NCBI RefSeq assembly: GCF_000299035.1
Contig: NZ_JH921517.1
Location: forward strand, 423,317-487,316
Origin: Bacillus bingmayongensis
GTDB taxonomy: Bacteria; Bacillota; Bacilli; Bacillales; Bacillaceae_G
Reading direction: 5' to 3'
DNA: 64,000 bases
The position numbers and the translations under genes were made by a program. Numbering within the stretch: position 1 is the first letter of the stretch; each line of letters starts with the position of its first letter. The notes under the pieces were generated by a model that was not told where the DNA came from, did not search any database, and was given only the letters and a program-made list of their open reading frames with translations. This document shows positions 36,785-46,901 of this stretch, in pieces.

Positions 36785-37633
36785 ATGAATAATTATCTAG
36801 AAATTAAAAAAGTTTTAAATAATAATGTCATCATTGCGAGCCATCCGGAACATGAGGAAGTAGTAGTGATTGGCAAGGGAATTGGGTTTGGGAAAAAAAC
36901 AAAAGATGTGTTAGAAGCGGAACAAATTGAAAAAATGTTTGTTTTAAAAAATGAACGTGACCGTGAACAATATAAGCTTTTAGTGCCACATGTGAGCGAA
37001 AAGTTAATTGAATTGATGAACGATATTATGCTGTATATTCAAGAGAAGGCGCAGTCACCATTAAACGAACATATTCATATTGCCTTAACAGATCATATTT
37101 CTTTTGCAATTAAACGACTGAAACAAGGTTTTACAATAGATAACCCTTTTTTAGTTGAAACAAAAATGCTGTACCCAGAAGAATATAAAATTGCTCAAGG
37201 AGTTGTGCAACTCCTGAATTCCCGTTTGCAAATTACACTTCCGGAAGGGGAAATTGGTTTTATAGCTCTGCATATTTATAGCTCTTTAACAAACTCTGAT
37301 TTATCTTCTGTTAATCAAAACTCCCGTCTTATTGCACAGCTGGTTTCTTTAATTGAAACAAATTTACACCTTACCTTAGATCAAGAAAGCATACATTATC
37401 TACGTCTTATTCGTCACCTGCAATACGCAATTGAACGAGTGAAAAACGGAGAAAAGGTTGAAGAGTCGCAAGGGTTTGCCGAGTTGCTAAGAGTAGAGTA
37501 TCCTATTTGCTATAATTTGGCATGGAAATTGGTAAAGGTAATGCAAAAGGAATTACAGTTACCTGTATATGAAGCGGAAAGTATTTATTTAACGATGCAT
37601 TTGCAAAGATTAGTAAAAGCGGATCAGATGTAA
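36785..37633 (+). CDS. glcT: Transcription antiterminator GlcT (BglG family)
   Basis: The 282-residue protein has an RNA-binding CAT domain (1-60: KVLNNNVIIA; VVIGKGIGFGKK) and two PRD domains (about 65-170 and 175-282) whose histidines are phosphorylated by HPr and EIIGlc. It binds the RAT hairpin in the ptsG leader and prevents termination when glucose is present. It lies directly upstream of that leader. Confidence 0.92.
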   Translation: MNNYLEIKKVLNNNVIIASHPEHEEVVVIGKGIGFGKKTKDVLEAEQIEKMFVLKNERDREQYKLLVPHVSEKLIELMNDIMLYIQEKAQSPLNEHIHIALTDHISFAIKRLKQGFTIDNPFLVETKMLYPEEYKIAQGVVQLLNSRLQITLPEGEIGFIALHIYSSLTNSDLSSVNQNSRLIAQLVSLIETNLHLTLDQESIHYLRLIRHLQYAIERVKNGEKVEESQGFAELLRVEYPICYNLAWKLVKVMQKELQLPVYEAESIYLTMHLQRLVKADQM

Positions 37634-37656
37634 AAATATTTTATTTTTGTCTAAAA

Positions 37657-37670
37657 TGAAAACGTTAAAA
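37657..37670. promoter_or_regulatory. Candidate cre site upstream of ptsG
   Basis: TGAAAACGTTAAAA matches TGWAANCGNTNWCA at all but one fixed position (A for C near the end). It ends 7 nt before the -35. Confidence 0.6.
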
Positions 37671-37677
37671 AAAATGA

Positions 37678-37706
37678 TTGAATCGCTTACAAATATTTAG
37701 TATAAT
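37678..37706 (+). promoter_or_regulatory. SigA promoter of ptsG
   Basis: TTGAAT and TATAAT with a 17-nt spacer. It gives a leader of about 255 nt that contains the RAT and terminator. Confidence 0.7.
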
Positions 37707-37806
37707 AAGTCATGCAAAGTTATACAAATTTCGACAAACAATTTAAGGCAAATAACGAAAACGTTTGCTTTAAATAGTGAACTTATACGTAAAACTATTT
37801 TTGACA

Positions 37807-37835
37807 CGTGTTACTGATTCGATCAGGCATGAGTG
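37807..37835 (+). promoter_or_regulatory. RAT (ribonucleic antiterminator) of ptsG
   Basis: CGTGTTACTGAT-TCG-ATCAGGCATGAG agrees with RAT elements (TGTTACTG, stem, CAGGCA). Its right side overlaps the left arm of the terminator, so GlcT binding and the terminator exclude each other. Confidence 0.85.
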
Positions 37836-37922
37836 GAGAAAAGCCAGGAATGTAAGCTAGGGAAAGGGACATACTACCTTTTGTATAGCTACCGTTCTAT
37901 CTTTTTTTCCTCATGCCTTTTT
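37825..37922 (+). terminator. Conditional terminator in the ptsG leader
   Basis: AGGCATGAG (37825-37833) pairs with CTCATGCCT (37910-37918) over a long structured loop and is followed by TTTTT. The left arm belongs also to the RAT. Confidence 0.8.
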
Positions 37923-37970
37923 GGCGTTTGTCGAAAAATTATCAATATAGATAAGAGAGGAAGGGTTTCC

Positions 37971-40034
37971 ATGTTTAAGAAGATCTTTGGTGTTCTTCAA
38001 AAGGTCGGAAAAGCGCTTATGCTTCCAGTAGCGATTTTACCGGCGGCAGGTATTTTACTTGGGTTTGGTAACGCATTTCAAAATGAAACGTTAACGGATT
38101 TCATGCCTGCTTTAAAAGCAGATTGGTTTGTCATGGTTGCCAAAATCATGGAACAATCTGGTGATATTATTTTCGCAAACCTTGCGTTGTTATTCGCAGT
38201 TGGGGTAGCGATTGGACTCGCTGGTGGAGACGGAGTAGCTGGATTAGCAGCATTCGTTGGCTACTTAATTATGAACAAAACTATGAGTGTGTTCTTAGAA
38301 GTAGATAAGCTAGTGAAAGTAACAAGCACTGGGTCTGATCCAGTTAAAATTGGTTTTACAGATCCTGCTTACGCCAATGTATTAGGGATTCCAACGTTAC
38401 AAACAGGAGTATTTGGTGGTATTATCGTCGGAATATTAGCGGCATATTGCTATAATAAATACTTCAATATTGAATTGCCACCATACTTAGGATTCTTTGC
38501 AGGTAAACGTTTCGTACCGATTGCAACAGCAGCATTCTCTTTATTATTAGGGATTTTAATGTGCTTTATTTGGCCAACGATTCAAGGTGGCTTAAATACG
38601 TTCTCGCATCAAATGATTGATGCAAATAAAACGTTAGCGGCATTTATTTTTGGATTAATTGAACGTTCATTAATTCCATTTGGATTACATCACATTTTCT
38701 ATTCACCATTCTGGTTTGAATTTGGTCAATATACAAATGCAGCGGGCGAATTAATTCGTGGTGACCAAAAGATCTTTATGGCACAATTAAAAGATGGTGT
38801 AGAATTAACAGCTGGTACATTTACAACAGGTAAATATCCGTTCATGATGTTCGGTCTTCCAGCAGCAGCTCTAGCAATGTATCATGAAGCACGTCCAGAA
38901 AATAAAAAATTAGCAGCTGGTATTTTAGGTTCTGCTGCGTTAACATCTTTCTTAACAGGTATTACAGAACCACTTGAATTCTCATTCTTATTCGTAGCAC
39001 CAGTACTATTCGGAATACATGCTGTATTCGCTGGTCTATCATTTATGACAATGCATATTCTAGGTGTTAAAATTGGTATGACATTCTCTGGTGGTTTAAT
39101 TGACTTCATGTTATTCGGTGTTCTTCAAAACCGTACACCATGGTGGTGGGTAATCGTTGTAGGTCTTGTACTTGCAGTTATTTACTACTTCGGATTCCGC
39201 TTTGCAATCCGTAAATGGGATTTAAAAACACCTGGCCGTGAAGTAACAAAAGATGCTGATGGCGCAGGGAAAACAGAAGCAGGTGAACTTCCTCGTGAAG
39301 TGTTAGTAGCACTTGGAGGTAAAGAGAATATTGCTTCTTTAGATGCTTGTATTACTCGTTTACGTGTTCAAGTTAATGAACAAAAAAATGTCAACAAAGA
39401 TCGTTTAAAAGAACTTGGGGCAGCGGGAGTACTTGAAGTTGGAAATAATATTCAAGCTATTTTCGGACCTAAATCTGATACATTGAAATCACAAATTCAT
39501 GATATTATGTCAGGTCGTACACCTCATATTGAAAAAGAAGATCCAGTAAAAGTAGAAGAACCTGTACAAAAAGCTGATACAAATGAAACAATTGTATCTC
39601 CAATTGAAGGGAAGCTTTTACCAATTACAGAAGTACCTGATCAAGTTTTTTCAGGGAAAATGATGGGTGATGGATTTGCAATTGAGCCAATGGAAGGAAC
39701 AGTTGTTTCTCCAGTGGATGGAGAGATTGTTAATGTATTCCCAACAAAACATGCGATTGGTATTCAATCTGAAGGTGGAAAAGAAATCCTAATTCACTTC
39801 GGTATTGATACAGTAAAATTAAATGGTGAAGGTTTTGAAGCACTTGTAGCACAAGGCGATAAAGTGAAACAAGGACAACCTTTATTAAAAGTAGATCTAG
39901 CATTTGTAAAAGAAAATGCACCATCTATTATTACACCAATTATTTTTACAAATTTAGAGCAAGGGCAACAAGTTGAATTGAAAAAAGAAGGTAATGTTAA
40001 GAAGGGCGAAGCAGCTATTATTGACATTCAGTAA
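37971..40034 (+). CDS. ptsG: PTS glucose transporter subunit IICBA
   Basis: The 687-residue permease has a IIC membrane domain (1-~420), a IIB domain with phosphocysteine Cys460 ([10 protein letters not shown]) and a C-terminal IIA domain with His609 ([10 protein letters not shown]). It imports and phosphorylates glucose. The ATG at 37971 follows AGAGGAAGG. Expression is controlled by GlcT through the leader and probably by CcpA. Confidence 0.94.
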   Translation: MFKKIFGVLQKVGKALMLPVAILPAAGILLGFGNAFQNETLTDFMPALKADWFVMVAKIMEQSGDIIFANLALLFAVGVAIGLAGGDGVAGLAAFVGYLIMNKTMSVFLEVDKLVKVTSTGSDPVKIGFTDPAYANVLGIPTLQTGVFGGIIVGILAAYCYNKYFNIELPPYLGFFAGKRFVPIATAAFSLLLGILMCFIWPTIQGGLNTFSHQMIDANKTLAAFIFGLIERSLIPFGLHHIFYSPFWFEFGQYTNAAGELIRGDQKIFMAQLKDGVELTAGTFTTGKYPFMMFGLPAAALAMYHEARPENKKLAAGILGSAALTSFLTGITEPLEFSFLFVAPVLFGIHAVFAGLSFMTMHILGVKIGMTFSGGLIDFMLFGVLQNRTPWWWVIVVGLVLAVIYYFGFRFAIRKWDLKTPGREVTKDADGAGKTEAGELPREVLVALGGKENIASLDACITRLRVQVNEQKNVNKDRLKELGAAGVLEVGNNIQAIFGPKSDTLKSQIHDIMSGRTPHIEKEDPVKVEEPVQKADTNETIVSPIEGKLLPITEVPDQVFSGKMMGDGFAIEPMEGTVVSPVDGEIVNVFPTKHAIGIQSEGGKEILIHFGIDTVKLNGEGFEALVAQGDKVKQGQPLLKVDLAFVKENAPSIITPIIFTNLEQGQQVELKKEGNVKKGEAAIIDIQ

Positions 40035-40065
40035 GAAATTGACGCAAAATGTTTATAATTATAAT

Positions 40066-40093
40066 GGGCGATGTGGTTGACCGAACATCGCCT
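40066..40093 (+). terminator. Hairpin between ptsG and ptsH, possible partial terminator
   Basis: GGGCGATGT and ACATCGCCT pair (one G:U), followed by ATTATAT rather than a pure T-run. It may set the ratio of ptsG to ptsHI transcripts. A possible TTGACG/TATAAT promoter (40039-40065) with a short 15-nt spacer precedes it. Confidence 0.5.
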
Positions 40094-40171
40094 ATTATAT
40101 ACAATATAGGTGGTGTAGTACTAACGTCTATACAACTTAAAAAATACTGTATTTAAAGGAGATAAATTATT

Positions 40172-40435
40172 ATGGAAAAAATCTTTAAAGTAACTAGTGA
40201 CTCAGGAATTCATGCTCGTCCAGCAACTCTACTTGTTAACACTGCAAGCAAATTTGGTGCTGACATTAACTTAGAGTATAACGGTAAAAACGTTAACTTA
40301 AAATCAATCATGGGTGTTATGTCTTTAGGTATTCAACAAGGCGCAGAAATTAAAATCACTGCAAATGGTGATGATGCAGCTCAAGCACTAGCAGCTATCG
40401 AAGAAACTATGAAAAACGAAGGATTAGGAGAATAA
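40172..40435 (+). CDS. ptsH: Phosphocarrier protein HPr
   Basis: The 87-residue protein has the phosphorylated His14 (His15 in B. subtilis numbering) in [11 protein letters not shown] and the regulatory Ser45 (Ser46) in [11 protein letters not shown]. It passes phosphate from Enzyme I to sugar permeases and, as Ser-P, works with CcpA. Its stop codon overlaps the ptsI ATG. Confidence 0.96.
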   Translation: MEKIFKVTSDSGIHARPATLLVNTASKFGADINLEYNGKNVNLKSIMGVMSLGIQQGAEIKITANGDDAAQALAAIEETMKNEGLGE

Positions 40436-42147
40436 TGACTCTTAATATTCAAGGGATCGCTGCATCAAGTGGGATTGCTATTGCAAAGGCTTTCAGACTT
40501 GAAAATCCTGAATTTAACATTGAAAAGAAAACGATTACGAACGAAGCTGCAGAAATTGCACGCTTAGACGCTGCGCTTGAGAAAGCAAAATCTGAATTAG
40601 AAGCAATTAAAGACCATGCTTTTGCTGAGCTTGGTGCTGATAAAGCTGCTATCTTCGAAGCACATTTACTAGTACTAAATGATCCAGAACTAGTTAACCC
40701 GGTAAAAGATAAAGTAAACAATGAAAAAGTAAATGCTGAATTTGCAATGGATGAAGTTGCAACAATGTTCATTACTATGTTTGAAAACATGGATAACGAA
40801 TATATGAAAGAGCGTGCAGCGGATATTCGCGACGTAACAAAACGCGTTCTTGCACATTTACTAGGAATTAACTTCTCAAACCCAAGTACAATTTCTGAAG
40901 AAGTAATCATCATTGCTGAAGATTTAACACCATCTGATACAGCTCAATTAAACCGTAAATATGCAAAAGGTTTTACAACTGATATTGGTGGACGTACATC
41001 TCACTCTGCAATTATGGCTCGTTCTATGGAAATTCCAGCTGTTGTTGGTACAAAAGTTGTTATGGAGAAAATCCAAAACGGCGATATGGTAATTATCGAC
41101 GGTTTAGATGGAGAAGTAATTGTGAGCCCATCTGAAGAAACTCTTCATGCTTTTGAAGAAAAGAAAGCGAAATTCGAAGAACAAAAAGCTGAATGGGCTA
41201 AGTTAAAAGATCAAGCAACTGTAACAAGCGATGGACATCATGTTGAGCTTGTTGCAAACATCGGAACACCAAATGATGTACAAGGTATCATTGACAATGG
41301 TGGAGAAGGCGTTGGTTTATACCGTACAGAATTCTTATACATGGGTCGTGATAATCTTCCAACAGAAGAAGAACAGTTCGAAGCGTATAAAGCAGTTCTT
41401 GAAGGTGTAAAAGAAGGTCAACCAGTTGTCGTTCGTACACTTGACATCGGTGGAGATAAAGAGCTTCCGTACTTACACTTACCAAAAGAAATGAACCCAT
41501 TCTTAGGTTACCGTGCAATTCGCTTATGTCTTGAAGAACAAGATGTGTTCCGTACACAACTTCGTGCATTACTTCGTGCAAGCGTATATGGTAATTTAAA
41601 AATTATGTTCCCAATGATTGCAACTCTTGATGAATTCCGTCAAGCAAAAGCAATTTTATTGGAAGAGAAAGAAAGACTTGTTCAAGCTGGTACAACTGTT
41701 TCTGACGCTATTGAAGTAGGTATGATGGTAGAAATCCCTGCTTCTGCAGTATTAGCAGATCAGTTTGCTAAAGAAGTTGATTTCTTCTCTATCGGAACAA
41801 ATGACTTAATCCAATACACAATGGCTGCTGACCGTATGAATGAGCGTGTATCTTACTTATACCAACCGTATAACCCGTCTATTTTACGTCTTGTAAAAAT
41901 GGTTATCGATGCAGCTCATAAAGAAGGAAAATGGGCTGGTATGTGTGGTGAGATGGCAGGAGATTCACTTGCAATCCCATTATTACTTGGATTAGGATTA
42001 GATGAATTTAGTATGAGTGCAACATCTATCCTTCCTGCAAGAACACAACTGAGCAAGTTGTCAAAAGCACAAATGGAAGAGTTAGCACAAAAAGCATTGA
42101 CAATGTCAACTGCTGAAGAAGTTGTTGAATTAGTTAAAAGCATTTAA
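40435..42147 (+). CDS. ptsI: PTS Enzyme I (PEP-protein phosphotransferase)
   Basis: The 570-residue enzyme takes phosphate from PEP and gives it to HPr. The phosphohistidine is in [13 protein letters not shown], the PEP-binding part in [10 protein letters not shown] and the C-terminal Cys in MCGEMAGD. The ATG overlaps the ptsH stop by 1 nt (TAATGA). Confidence 0.96.
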   Translation: MTLNIQGIAASSGIAIAKAFRLENPEFNIEKKTITNEAAEIARLDAALEKAKSELEAIKDHAFAELGADKAAIFEAHLLVLNDPELVNPVKDKVNNEKVNAEFAMDEVATMFITMFENMDNEYMKERAADIRDVTKRVLAHLLGINFSNPSTISEEVIIIAEDLTPSDTAQLNRKYAKGFTTDIGGRTSHSAIMARSMEIPAVVGTKVVMEKIQNGDMVIIDGLDGEVIVSPSEETLHAFEEKKAKFEEQKAEWAKLKDQATVTSDGHHVELVANIGTPNDVQGIIDNGGEGVGLYRTEFLYMGRDNLPTEEEQFEAYKAVLEGVKEGQPVVVRTLDIGGDKELPYLHLPKEMNPFLGYRAIRLCLEEQDVFRTQLRALLRASVYGNLKIMFPMIATLDEFRQAKAILLEEKERLVQAGTTVSDAIEVGMMVEIPASAVLADQFAKEVDFFSIGTNDLIQYTMAADRMNERVSYLYQPYNPSILRLVKMVIDAAHKEGKWAGMCGEMAGDSLAIPLLLGLGLDEFSMSATSILPARTQLSKLSKAQMEELAQKALTMSTAEEVVELVKSI

Positions 42148-42153
42148 TACTAA

Positions 42154-42197
42154 TAAAAAAACCTGAGCCGATTTGAAATCGGTCTCAGGTTTTTTTA
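42154..42197 (+). terminator. Terminator of ptsHI
   Basis: A long stem AAAAAACCTGAG(N)CCGATTT pairs with AAATCGG(N)CTCAGGTTTTTT, followed by T-rich sequence. Confidence 0.88.
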
Positions 42198-42246
42198 TAT
42201 ACTAAACCTAGATGAGCTTTTATAAATCTGGGGATACGAAATAGAT

Positions 42247-42591
42247 TTAAACAGCGATTGCGATTATATCTTCCGGGCAGACACGTAATAAACCTCTAAA
42301 TGTGTTTACTTCTTCTCCATCAAGCTCTTCTGCATCTGCTTCTTCAAATTGGGAGAAAAGCGCTACTCCACAAGAAAAACCTTCAAATACAACGTCACGG
42401 AATGTACCGCAATGTTTGACTTTTAAAAGAGAAATTCTTGTTCCGATTGAAATGTTAATAAGAACGTTACATAGTGATGATTTTTTTCGATCGTCTTTAT
42501 GGAAATCATCTTTTCGAAAATCATCTTTTTTACAATCATTGTCAAAGTGACAACCTCTAAAGTCGTCACGACATCCAAAAGATCCAAACAT
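42247..42591 (-). CDS. Hypothetical protein with an Asp/Lys-rich N-terminal repeat
   Basis: I do not recognise this 114-residue protein. Its first third is low-complexity and charged, with repeated KDDF and KDDR units and several Cys (FGCRDDF, GCHFDNDC). The rest (NVLINISIGTRISLLKVKHCG to CPEDIIAIAV) is beta-like and hydrophobic. Such a make-up is common in spore coat or exosporium proteins, which is only a guess. I prefer the ATG at 42591, about 11 nt after AAGGGGG; an ATG three codons earlier is nearly on the site. Confidence 0.55.
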   Translation of the reverse strand: MFGSFGCRDDFRGCHFDNDCKKDDFRKDDFHKDDRKKSSLCNVLINISIGTRISLLKVKHCGTFRDVVFEGFSCGVALFSQFEEADAEELDGEEVNTFRGLLRVCPEDIIAIAV

Positions 42592-42864
42592 AATTCTCAT
42601 CACCCCCTTCACACTTATAATGTATGTAAGTTACATATGTGGTGATTGGACAGAGCGGGAATTTTTGCTGGGATATTTTCTTATTTTAAATGACTAGATA
42701 GGTATTTGTTACTTAATGGTATTTAGATAAGGACAAATGACAGGAGGATAGATCGAAACTTTTCTTAGTGTTTTTTCTTTATTCAAGAATTGGGGTTTTA
42801 TCATCTTTGAATCAATAAGAGTTTGTAGGGGGGCTTATTATCCACGAATAATTGGTTACATAGA

Positions 42865-42898
42865 AAAGGATACCTTCGTTGATAACAAGGTATCCTTT
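42865..42898 (-). terminator. Terminator of the small membrane protein gene
   Basis: AAAGGATACCTT and AAGGTATCCTTT form a perfect 12-bp stem with a 10-nt loop; TTTTC follows on the minus strand. Confidence 0.7.
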
Positions 42899-43115
42899 AC
42901 ACTTTTTTACTTTTATATAAAACGATTGCATATACGGGAAGAGCCAACAGTAATGGTACGATAGATTGTGAAATATGTAGTCCGTCTTCTAGCTGTAGTG
43001 CTTTTTCTTTTGGAAATTGTAGCATTGTAATATTTGTGGCATCTCCAATAAAGTATAGAAGCAGTACAGTTACGGTATAGCTTAAAAATGCAATAAAGCT
43101 TCCATATGAATTCAA
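42897..43115 (-). CDS. Small membrane protein of unknown function
   Basis: The 72-residue protein has two membrane helices (about 7-24 and 49-67) joined by a charged loop (FPKEKALQLEDG). The start is TTG with GAGGG 7 nt upstream. I do not recognise the family. Confidence 0.55.
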   Translation of the reverse strand: MNSYGSFIAFLSYTVTVLLLYFIGDATNITMLQFPKEKALQLEDGLHISQSIVPLLLALPVYAIVLYKSKKV

Positions 43116-43311
43116 TGAAAATCCCTCTCTTGTTATCTATTTGTTACTATTGTATCATAATTGTAACAAAAAAACATCCCTATATTTCAAATTAGAAACA
43201 GAATTCGACACGATGCGTCATTTTAAGCGTATATCAAGGGAGAGTGAAATTGGATTTATAATGTTATGTCGATTTTTATATAGAGTTATTACAGAAAGAT
43301 GACATTAAAGT

Positions 43312-43339
43312 AAAAAACGAAGGACACTAGCCTTCGTTC
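43312..43339 (-). terminator. Terminator of the nitroreductase gene
   Basis: AACGAAGG and CCTTCGTT form an 8-bp stem; on the minus strand the TTTTTT tail follows. It lies about 65 bases after the stop codon. Confidence 0.7.
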
Positions 43340-43402
43340 TTAACTCATTATTCATAGTTAGTAACTTTCTACCATGAAATTTCAAGATAGTAAAGATTTA
43401 AT

Positions 43403-44020
43403 TCATTTTACCCATTCAGTTACTTGTTCAACATTCATACGTGGTGCTGGATGTCCTTTTAATGTAGATTCACCAATTGTAATTAGCATGATTGGTACAT
43501 AGCGAGAAGAAACATTAAATTCATCCATTAGTGCTTGCGGATTAAAACCACCGATTGCACAAGTATCCCAGCCAGTTGCCTTAGCTGCAAGCATAAGTTG
43601 CATTGCGGCTAAGGATGCATTAGAGAAGGCTGCATCGCGCGGATATTGTTCACGCTTATATGCAGATTCGATATTTTGTGCCAAACGTTCTTTTGCCTCT
43701 TCTTTCATAAATCCTTGCTCTACGATTGGTCCATATACAGAATCAATGTTTTTATTTGCTTCTAGATCACCTAAAATAGCGACTACTGCAGAGGCATCGA
43801 GAATTTGTTGTTGGTTATAAGCGATTGGATGTAAACGGTTTTGTACATCTTTGCCTTGGAAAACAAGGAATTTCCAATGTTGTAAGTTCCAAGCTGATGG
43901 TGCTTGACCAGCTGCTTTCAAAATTTCTTGTAATTCCTCTTTTGAAATCTCTTTTTCAGGATTGAATGCACGATTAGATGTTCGTTCATATAAAACAGTA
44001 AAGAAATCTTGCTGTGTCAT
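43403..44020 (-). CDS. Nitroreductase family protein (NAD(P)H-dependent flavoenzyme)
   Basis: A 205-residue FMN enzyme. The start is typical (FYERTSNRAFNPEKEISKEELQEIL) and the FMN-binding segments QAPSAWNLQHW and GWDTCAIGGFNPQAL are present. Such enzymes reduce nitroaromatics, quinones or flavins; the natural substrate is unknown. The RBS is AGGAGG. Confidence 0.85.
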   Translation of the reverse strand: MTQQDFFTVLYERTSNRAFNPEKEISKEELQEILKAAGQAPSAWNLQHWKFLVFQGKDVQNRLHPIAYNQQQILDASAVVAILGDLEANKNIDSVYGPIVEQGFMKEEAKERLAQNIESAYKREQYPRDAAFSNASLAAMQLMLAAKATGWDTCAIGGFNPQALMDEFNVSSRYVPIMLITIGESTLKGHPAPRMNVEQVTEWVK

Positions 44021-44378
44021 AATATACCTCCTATGTTTTATGCGGATTTATAAAAATACCATATGTAAAAAAATTAACTTACATTTTGTAAGTTGTTACT
44101 GTAAAAGAATATAATATCTTTATTTTAATTGTCAAGTTGTTGAGAATAGAATAAAAAGGGGCATTCGTACAATCGCTGTCATTCATATAGTCATACAATA
44201 AAAGGATGATTCACAGATCAAGAAGAAATATGTAAAGTGAAGCTTCTGTCAGTGGGAGAGTTCCTCATTCCTGTTGATGATCAGCCCTCACCAATCGGGT
44301 TCTTTTGATAACGGTCCCTTGTAGAAAAGGATAGTGAAGAATTCAGTAGAACAGGATATATGAAGTGAGTGAAGACCA
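44021..44378. other. Gene-free stretch of 358 bases
   Basis: It separates the divergent nitroreductase and GGDEF genes. CTGTCAGTGGGAG near 44246 resembles the 3' hairpin of the bcr1-like repeats, but the right arm is not convincing. No other feature was found. Confidence 0.5.
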
Positions 44379-45674
44379 GTGGTGAACATACTACATTTTT
44401 TATTAGAGAATACGGTTTTTCAAAATGTATTACAGGATCTCCATATAAATGTACTTTATATAGAAGAAGGGCGTAATCACCAGTATACGATAGACAATAT
44501 ACATCCAAAATGTATGTTTATAGCAAGTAGTTTTGAAGAAGGAGAAATGTTATTTGAAAAAGTGCGACCACAAATTGTGATCATTTATGTGTCGAATGGT
44601 ACGCAAGTAGAGTATATAAAACAAATATATAATTCAATGAATTCTTTTATTGTTATCTGGGATCAGCCGGTGACTTCAAAATTTGTAGATTTGCTTACAA
44701 TAGGGGTACGAAATATTGTGATAGCTCCTGTTACACCACAGGCTGTGTTAGAAGAGGTAAACAAAAGCCTCTATCAATTAACACTATTGCAACAAGTGAC
44801 TATTCAACAAGAGCTTCTTCAAATGATGTTTGATTTTCAAAATGATTTATTATTCATTGTAGAAGATGATGAGATCGTCGACTGTAATACGAACTTTTTG
44901 AGTTTTTTTGGATATGAAAATTTAGTTTCATATCATGAGAATCATATGATATTTGCGGAACATTTTATTCAAGAGCATGGATATTACGCAACAGATCACG
45001 ATATAACTTGGCTCGATGATTCTTTAGCGCAAGCCAGAAAAATAAAAATGTATAATCATGAAGGCGAAGAGTTTGTTTTTTTATTACGTGCTGCATCTGT
45101 ACCAGAAGATTTCTCTAGGTTTATTGTTAAGTGTACAGATATTACGGAATTAGATGAACTATATCAAGAGCAAGAACAGCTTGCTGCAATTGATTCTTTA
45201 ACAGAAATATATAATCGTTTGAAGTTTCAACAACTATTAGAAGAAAAATGGAAAAAAGAGAAACGAATGAATCAAACAATGGCAATTATTCTTTTTGATA
45301 TAGACGATTTTAAAAAAGTGAATGACACATATGGTCATGATTTTGGTGATTTAGCATTAATTCAGTTAGCCGAACTTATGAAATCTAAAATAGCATCCCA
45401 GCATATTTTCGCACGGTGGAGCGGAGAAAAATTTATTATATTAGTAATAAATACGACGGAAAAAGAGGCCTTCCAAGTTGCTGAATCACTACGTTTTTTT
45501 ATTGAAACGAAACAATTCTCGAGCATTTCGAAGTTAACCGCAAGTTTTGGAGTTGCTTTATATGAGCAAGGGATTACAAAAGAAGAATTGATGCAGCGAG
45601 CGGATATTGCTTTATATGAAGCGAAAAAAAATGGGAAAAACCAAGTGCGTTTATATAGAAAAGAAAAAATGTAA
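44379..45674 (+). CDS. REC/PAS-GGDEF protein with a degenerate GGDEF motif
   Basis: The 431-residue protein has an N-terminal receiver-like part (1-125), a PAS domain (about 140-260) and a GGDEF domain (265-428). The metal-binding Asp is present (ILFDIDDFKKVNDTYGH). The active-site loop reads S348-G-E-K-F352 in place of GG(D/E)EF, so the fourth-position Glu is Lys351. SGEEF variants can be active cyclases, but loss of this Glu probably abolishes cyclic-di-GMP synthesis. No RxxD inhibitory site precedes it. It may be a sensor or GTP-binding protein. Confidence 0.85.
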   Translation: MVNILHFLLENTVFQNVLQDLHINVLYIEEGRNHQYTIDNIHPKCMFIASSFEEGEMLFEKVRPQIVIIYVSNGTQVEYIKQIYNSMNSFIVIWDQPVTSKFVDLLTIGVRNIVIAPVTPQAVLEEVNKSLYQLTLLQQVTIQQELLQMMFDFQNDLLFIVEDDEIVDCNTNFLSFFGYENLVSYHENHMIFAEHFIQEHGYYATDHDITWLDDSLAQARKIKMYNHEGEEFVFLLRAASVPEDFSRFIVKCTDITELDELYQEQEQLAAIDSLTEIYNRLKFQQLLEEKWKKEKRMNQTMAIILFDIDDFKKVNDTYGHDFGDLALIQLAELMKSKIASQHIFARWSGEKFIILVINTTEKEAFQVAESLRFFIETKQFSSISKLTASFGVALYEQGITKEELMQRADIALYEAKKNGKNQVRLYRKEKM

Positions 45675-45677
45675 ATT

Positions 45678-45705
45678 TTTCGCAACAAAGTGTTGCGATT
45701 TTTTT
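45678..45705 (+). terminator. Terminator of the GGDEF gene
   Basis: TCGCAACA and TGTTGCGA with a 3-nt loop, then TTTTTTT. Confidence 0.85.
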
Positions 45706-45766
45706 CTGTTGTCTGATAATAGAAAGAGGGGACCATTTATAACGAAGTAACTGTGGAGGTTTTTGA

Positions 45767-46897
45767 ATGATAAAAAGATTTATTATGATGGTCTTCGGCT
45801 GCTTTATAGTATGCGGAATTGTGTACTACTTTTTTTATACGTCGGAGAAGCAAGAAGTGTTAACATCAAAGGTAACGCCTTCTGTTAAATCTGAATTACA
45901 GGATAATTTGGAAGAAAAAAAGGAACCGTCAATTGATTATGCTAGTGTGGCACAAAAGTTAGATCAATATTTAAAAGATAAAGATTTTAATGGAACGGTT
46001 CTTGTAACAGATAAAGATCATGTTGTGCTGAAAAAAGGATATGGATATGCGGATGTTCAAAGTAAAATTGAAAATACGCCACAAACCAAATATCGAATTG
46101 GTTCAATTACTAAGACTGTTGTGGCAACATCAATTTTACAGTTGCAAGAGCAAGGAAAGTTAAATATTCAGGACAATGTAAATAAATATATTCCTGTATT
46201 TCCGGCAAATAAAAATATCACATTATATCACTTATTAACACATACTTCGGGTTTACCAGGGGAGGGAAAGGGAAAAGTAAATGCCGCGTCACGTTTAAAT
46301 TTAGTTACGTGGATTGGAAAACAAAATGTAGAATTTCCACCGGGAACTGGCTGGAGGTATACGGATTATAATTATATGGTGTTGGCTTATATTATAGAAA
46401 ATATAACTAAAAAGCCTTTAGGTGAATATATAAAGGAAAACATTTTTGAGCGAGCGAAAATGTATGAATCGGGCATGGGGAATATGGTGCCAGGAGATCA
46501 ACATTTTACTAAAGGATATACAAAGAAAGATAATGTACTTGTACCTGCACCAAAATTGGCAATGGATTGGTTATATGGCTGTGGTGAGATGTATACTACA
46601 GTTGGAGATATGAAAAAGTTAGATGAAGCGATTATAAACGGAAAACTTCTTTCAGAGAAAAGTATACAAGCGATGTTTACACCTTCATCCGAAAAACAAT
46701 ATGCATTTAGTTTATATATTTACCATGATTATTTTCATAATCATGGTGTACTTGCTGGTTGGAATACATTTAATAATTTTAATAAAGATAAGGGAACATT
46801 TGTTGTTTTATTCTCAAATGTACAAAATAGCATAAATGATGATTTCAATAAGGAATTTCGAAAGATGGTAAGCGACTTATTAGAACAAAGGGGATGA
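45767..46897 (+). CDS. Serine hydrolase, beta-lactamase class C-like (PBP4*/AmpC family)
   Basis: The 376-residue protein has one N-terminal membrane anchor (residues 5-24), a linker and a penicillin-binding domain. The S113-I-T-K116 motif is present; the second motif reads Y-T-D rather than Y-x-N; the third is HGVLAG. Such proteins are D,D-peptidases or esterases on the outer face of the membrane, not necessarily antibiotic-degrading. The 46902 gene follows after 4 nt. Confidence 0.83.
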   Translation: MIKRFIMMVFGCFIVCGIVYYFFYTSEKQEVLTSKVTPSVKSELQDNLEEKKEPSIDYASVAQKLDQYLKDKDFNGTVLVTDKDHVVLKKGYGYADVQSKIENTPQTKYRIGSITKTVVATSILQLQEQGKLNIQDNVNKYIPVFPANKNITLYHLLTHTSGLPGEGKGKVNAASRLNLVTWIGKQNVEFPPGTGWRYTDYNYMVLAYIIENITKKPLGEYIKENIFERAKMYESGMGNMVPGDQHFTKGYTKKDNVLVPAPKLAMDWLYGCGEMYTTVGDMKKLDEAIINGKLLSEKSIQAMFTPSSEKQYAFSLYIYHDYFHNHGVLAGWNTFNNFNKDKGTFVVLFSNVQNSINDDFNKEFRKMVSDLLEQRG

Positions 46898-46901
46898 GTG
46901 G

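Larger units (their letters stand above)
37634..37970. other. ptsG leader region (337 bases)
   Basis: The stretch has a cre site, a promoter and the RAT/terminator switch, all annotated separately. No gene is seen in it. An in-frame start at 37833 upstream of ptsG falls within the terminator structure and is not used. Confidence 0.75.

Noticed and set aside
37833-37970. N-terminal extension of PtsG by 46 residues
   Set aside because: It would be translated from within the leader terminator; the ATG at 37971 has a good binding site and matches the family start.
40449-40913. A 154-codon open frame on the minus strand inside ptsI
   Set aside because: It is an antisense shadow of ptsI without its own start signals.
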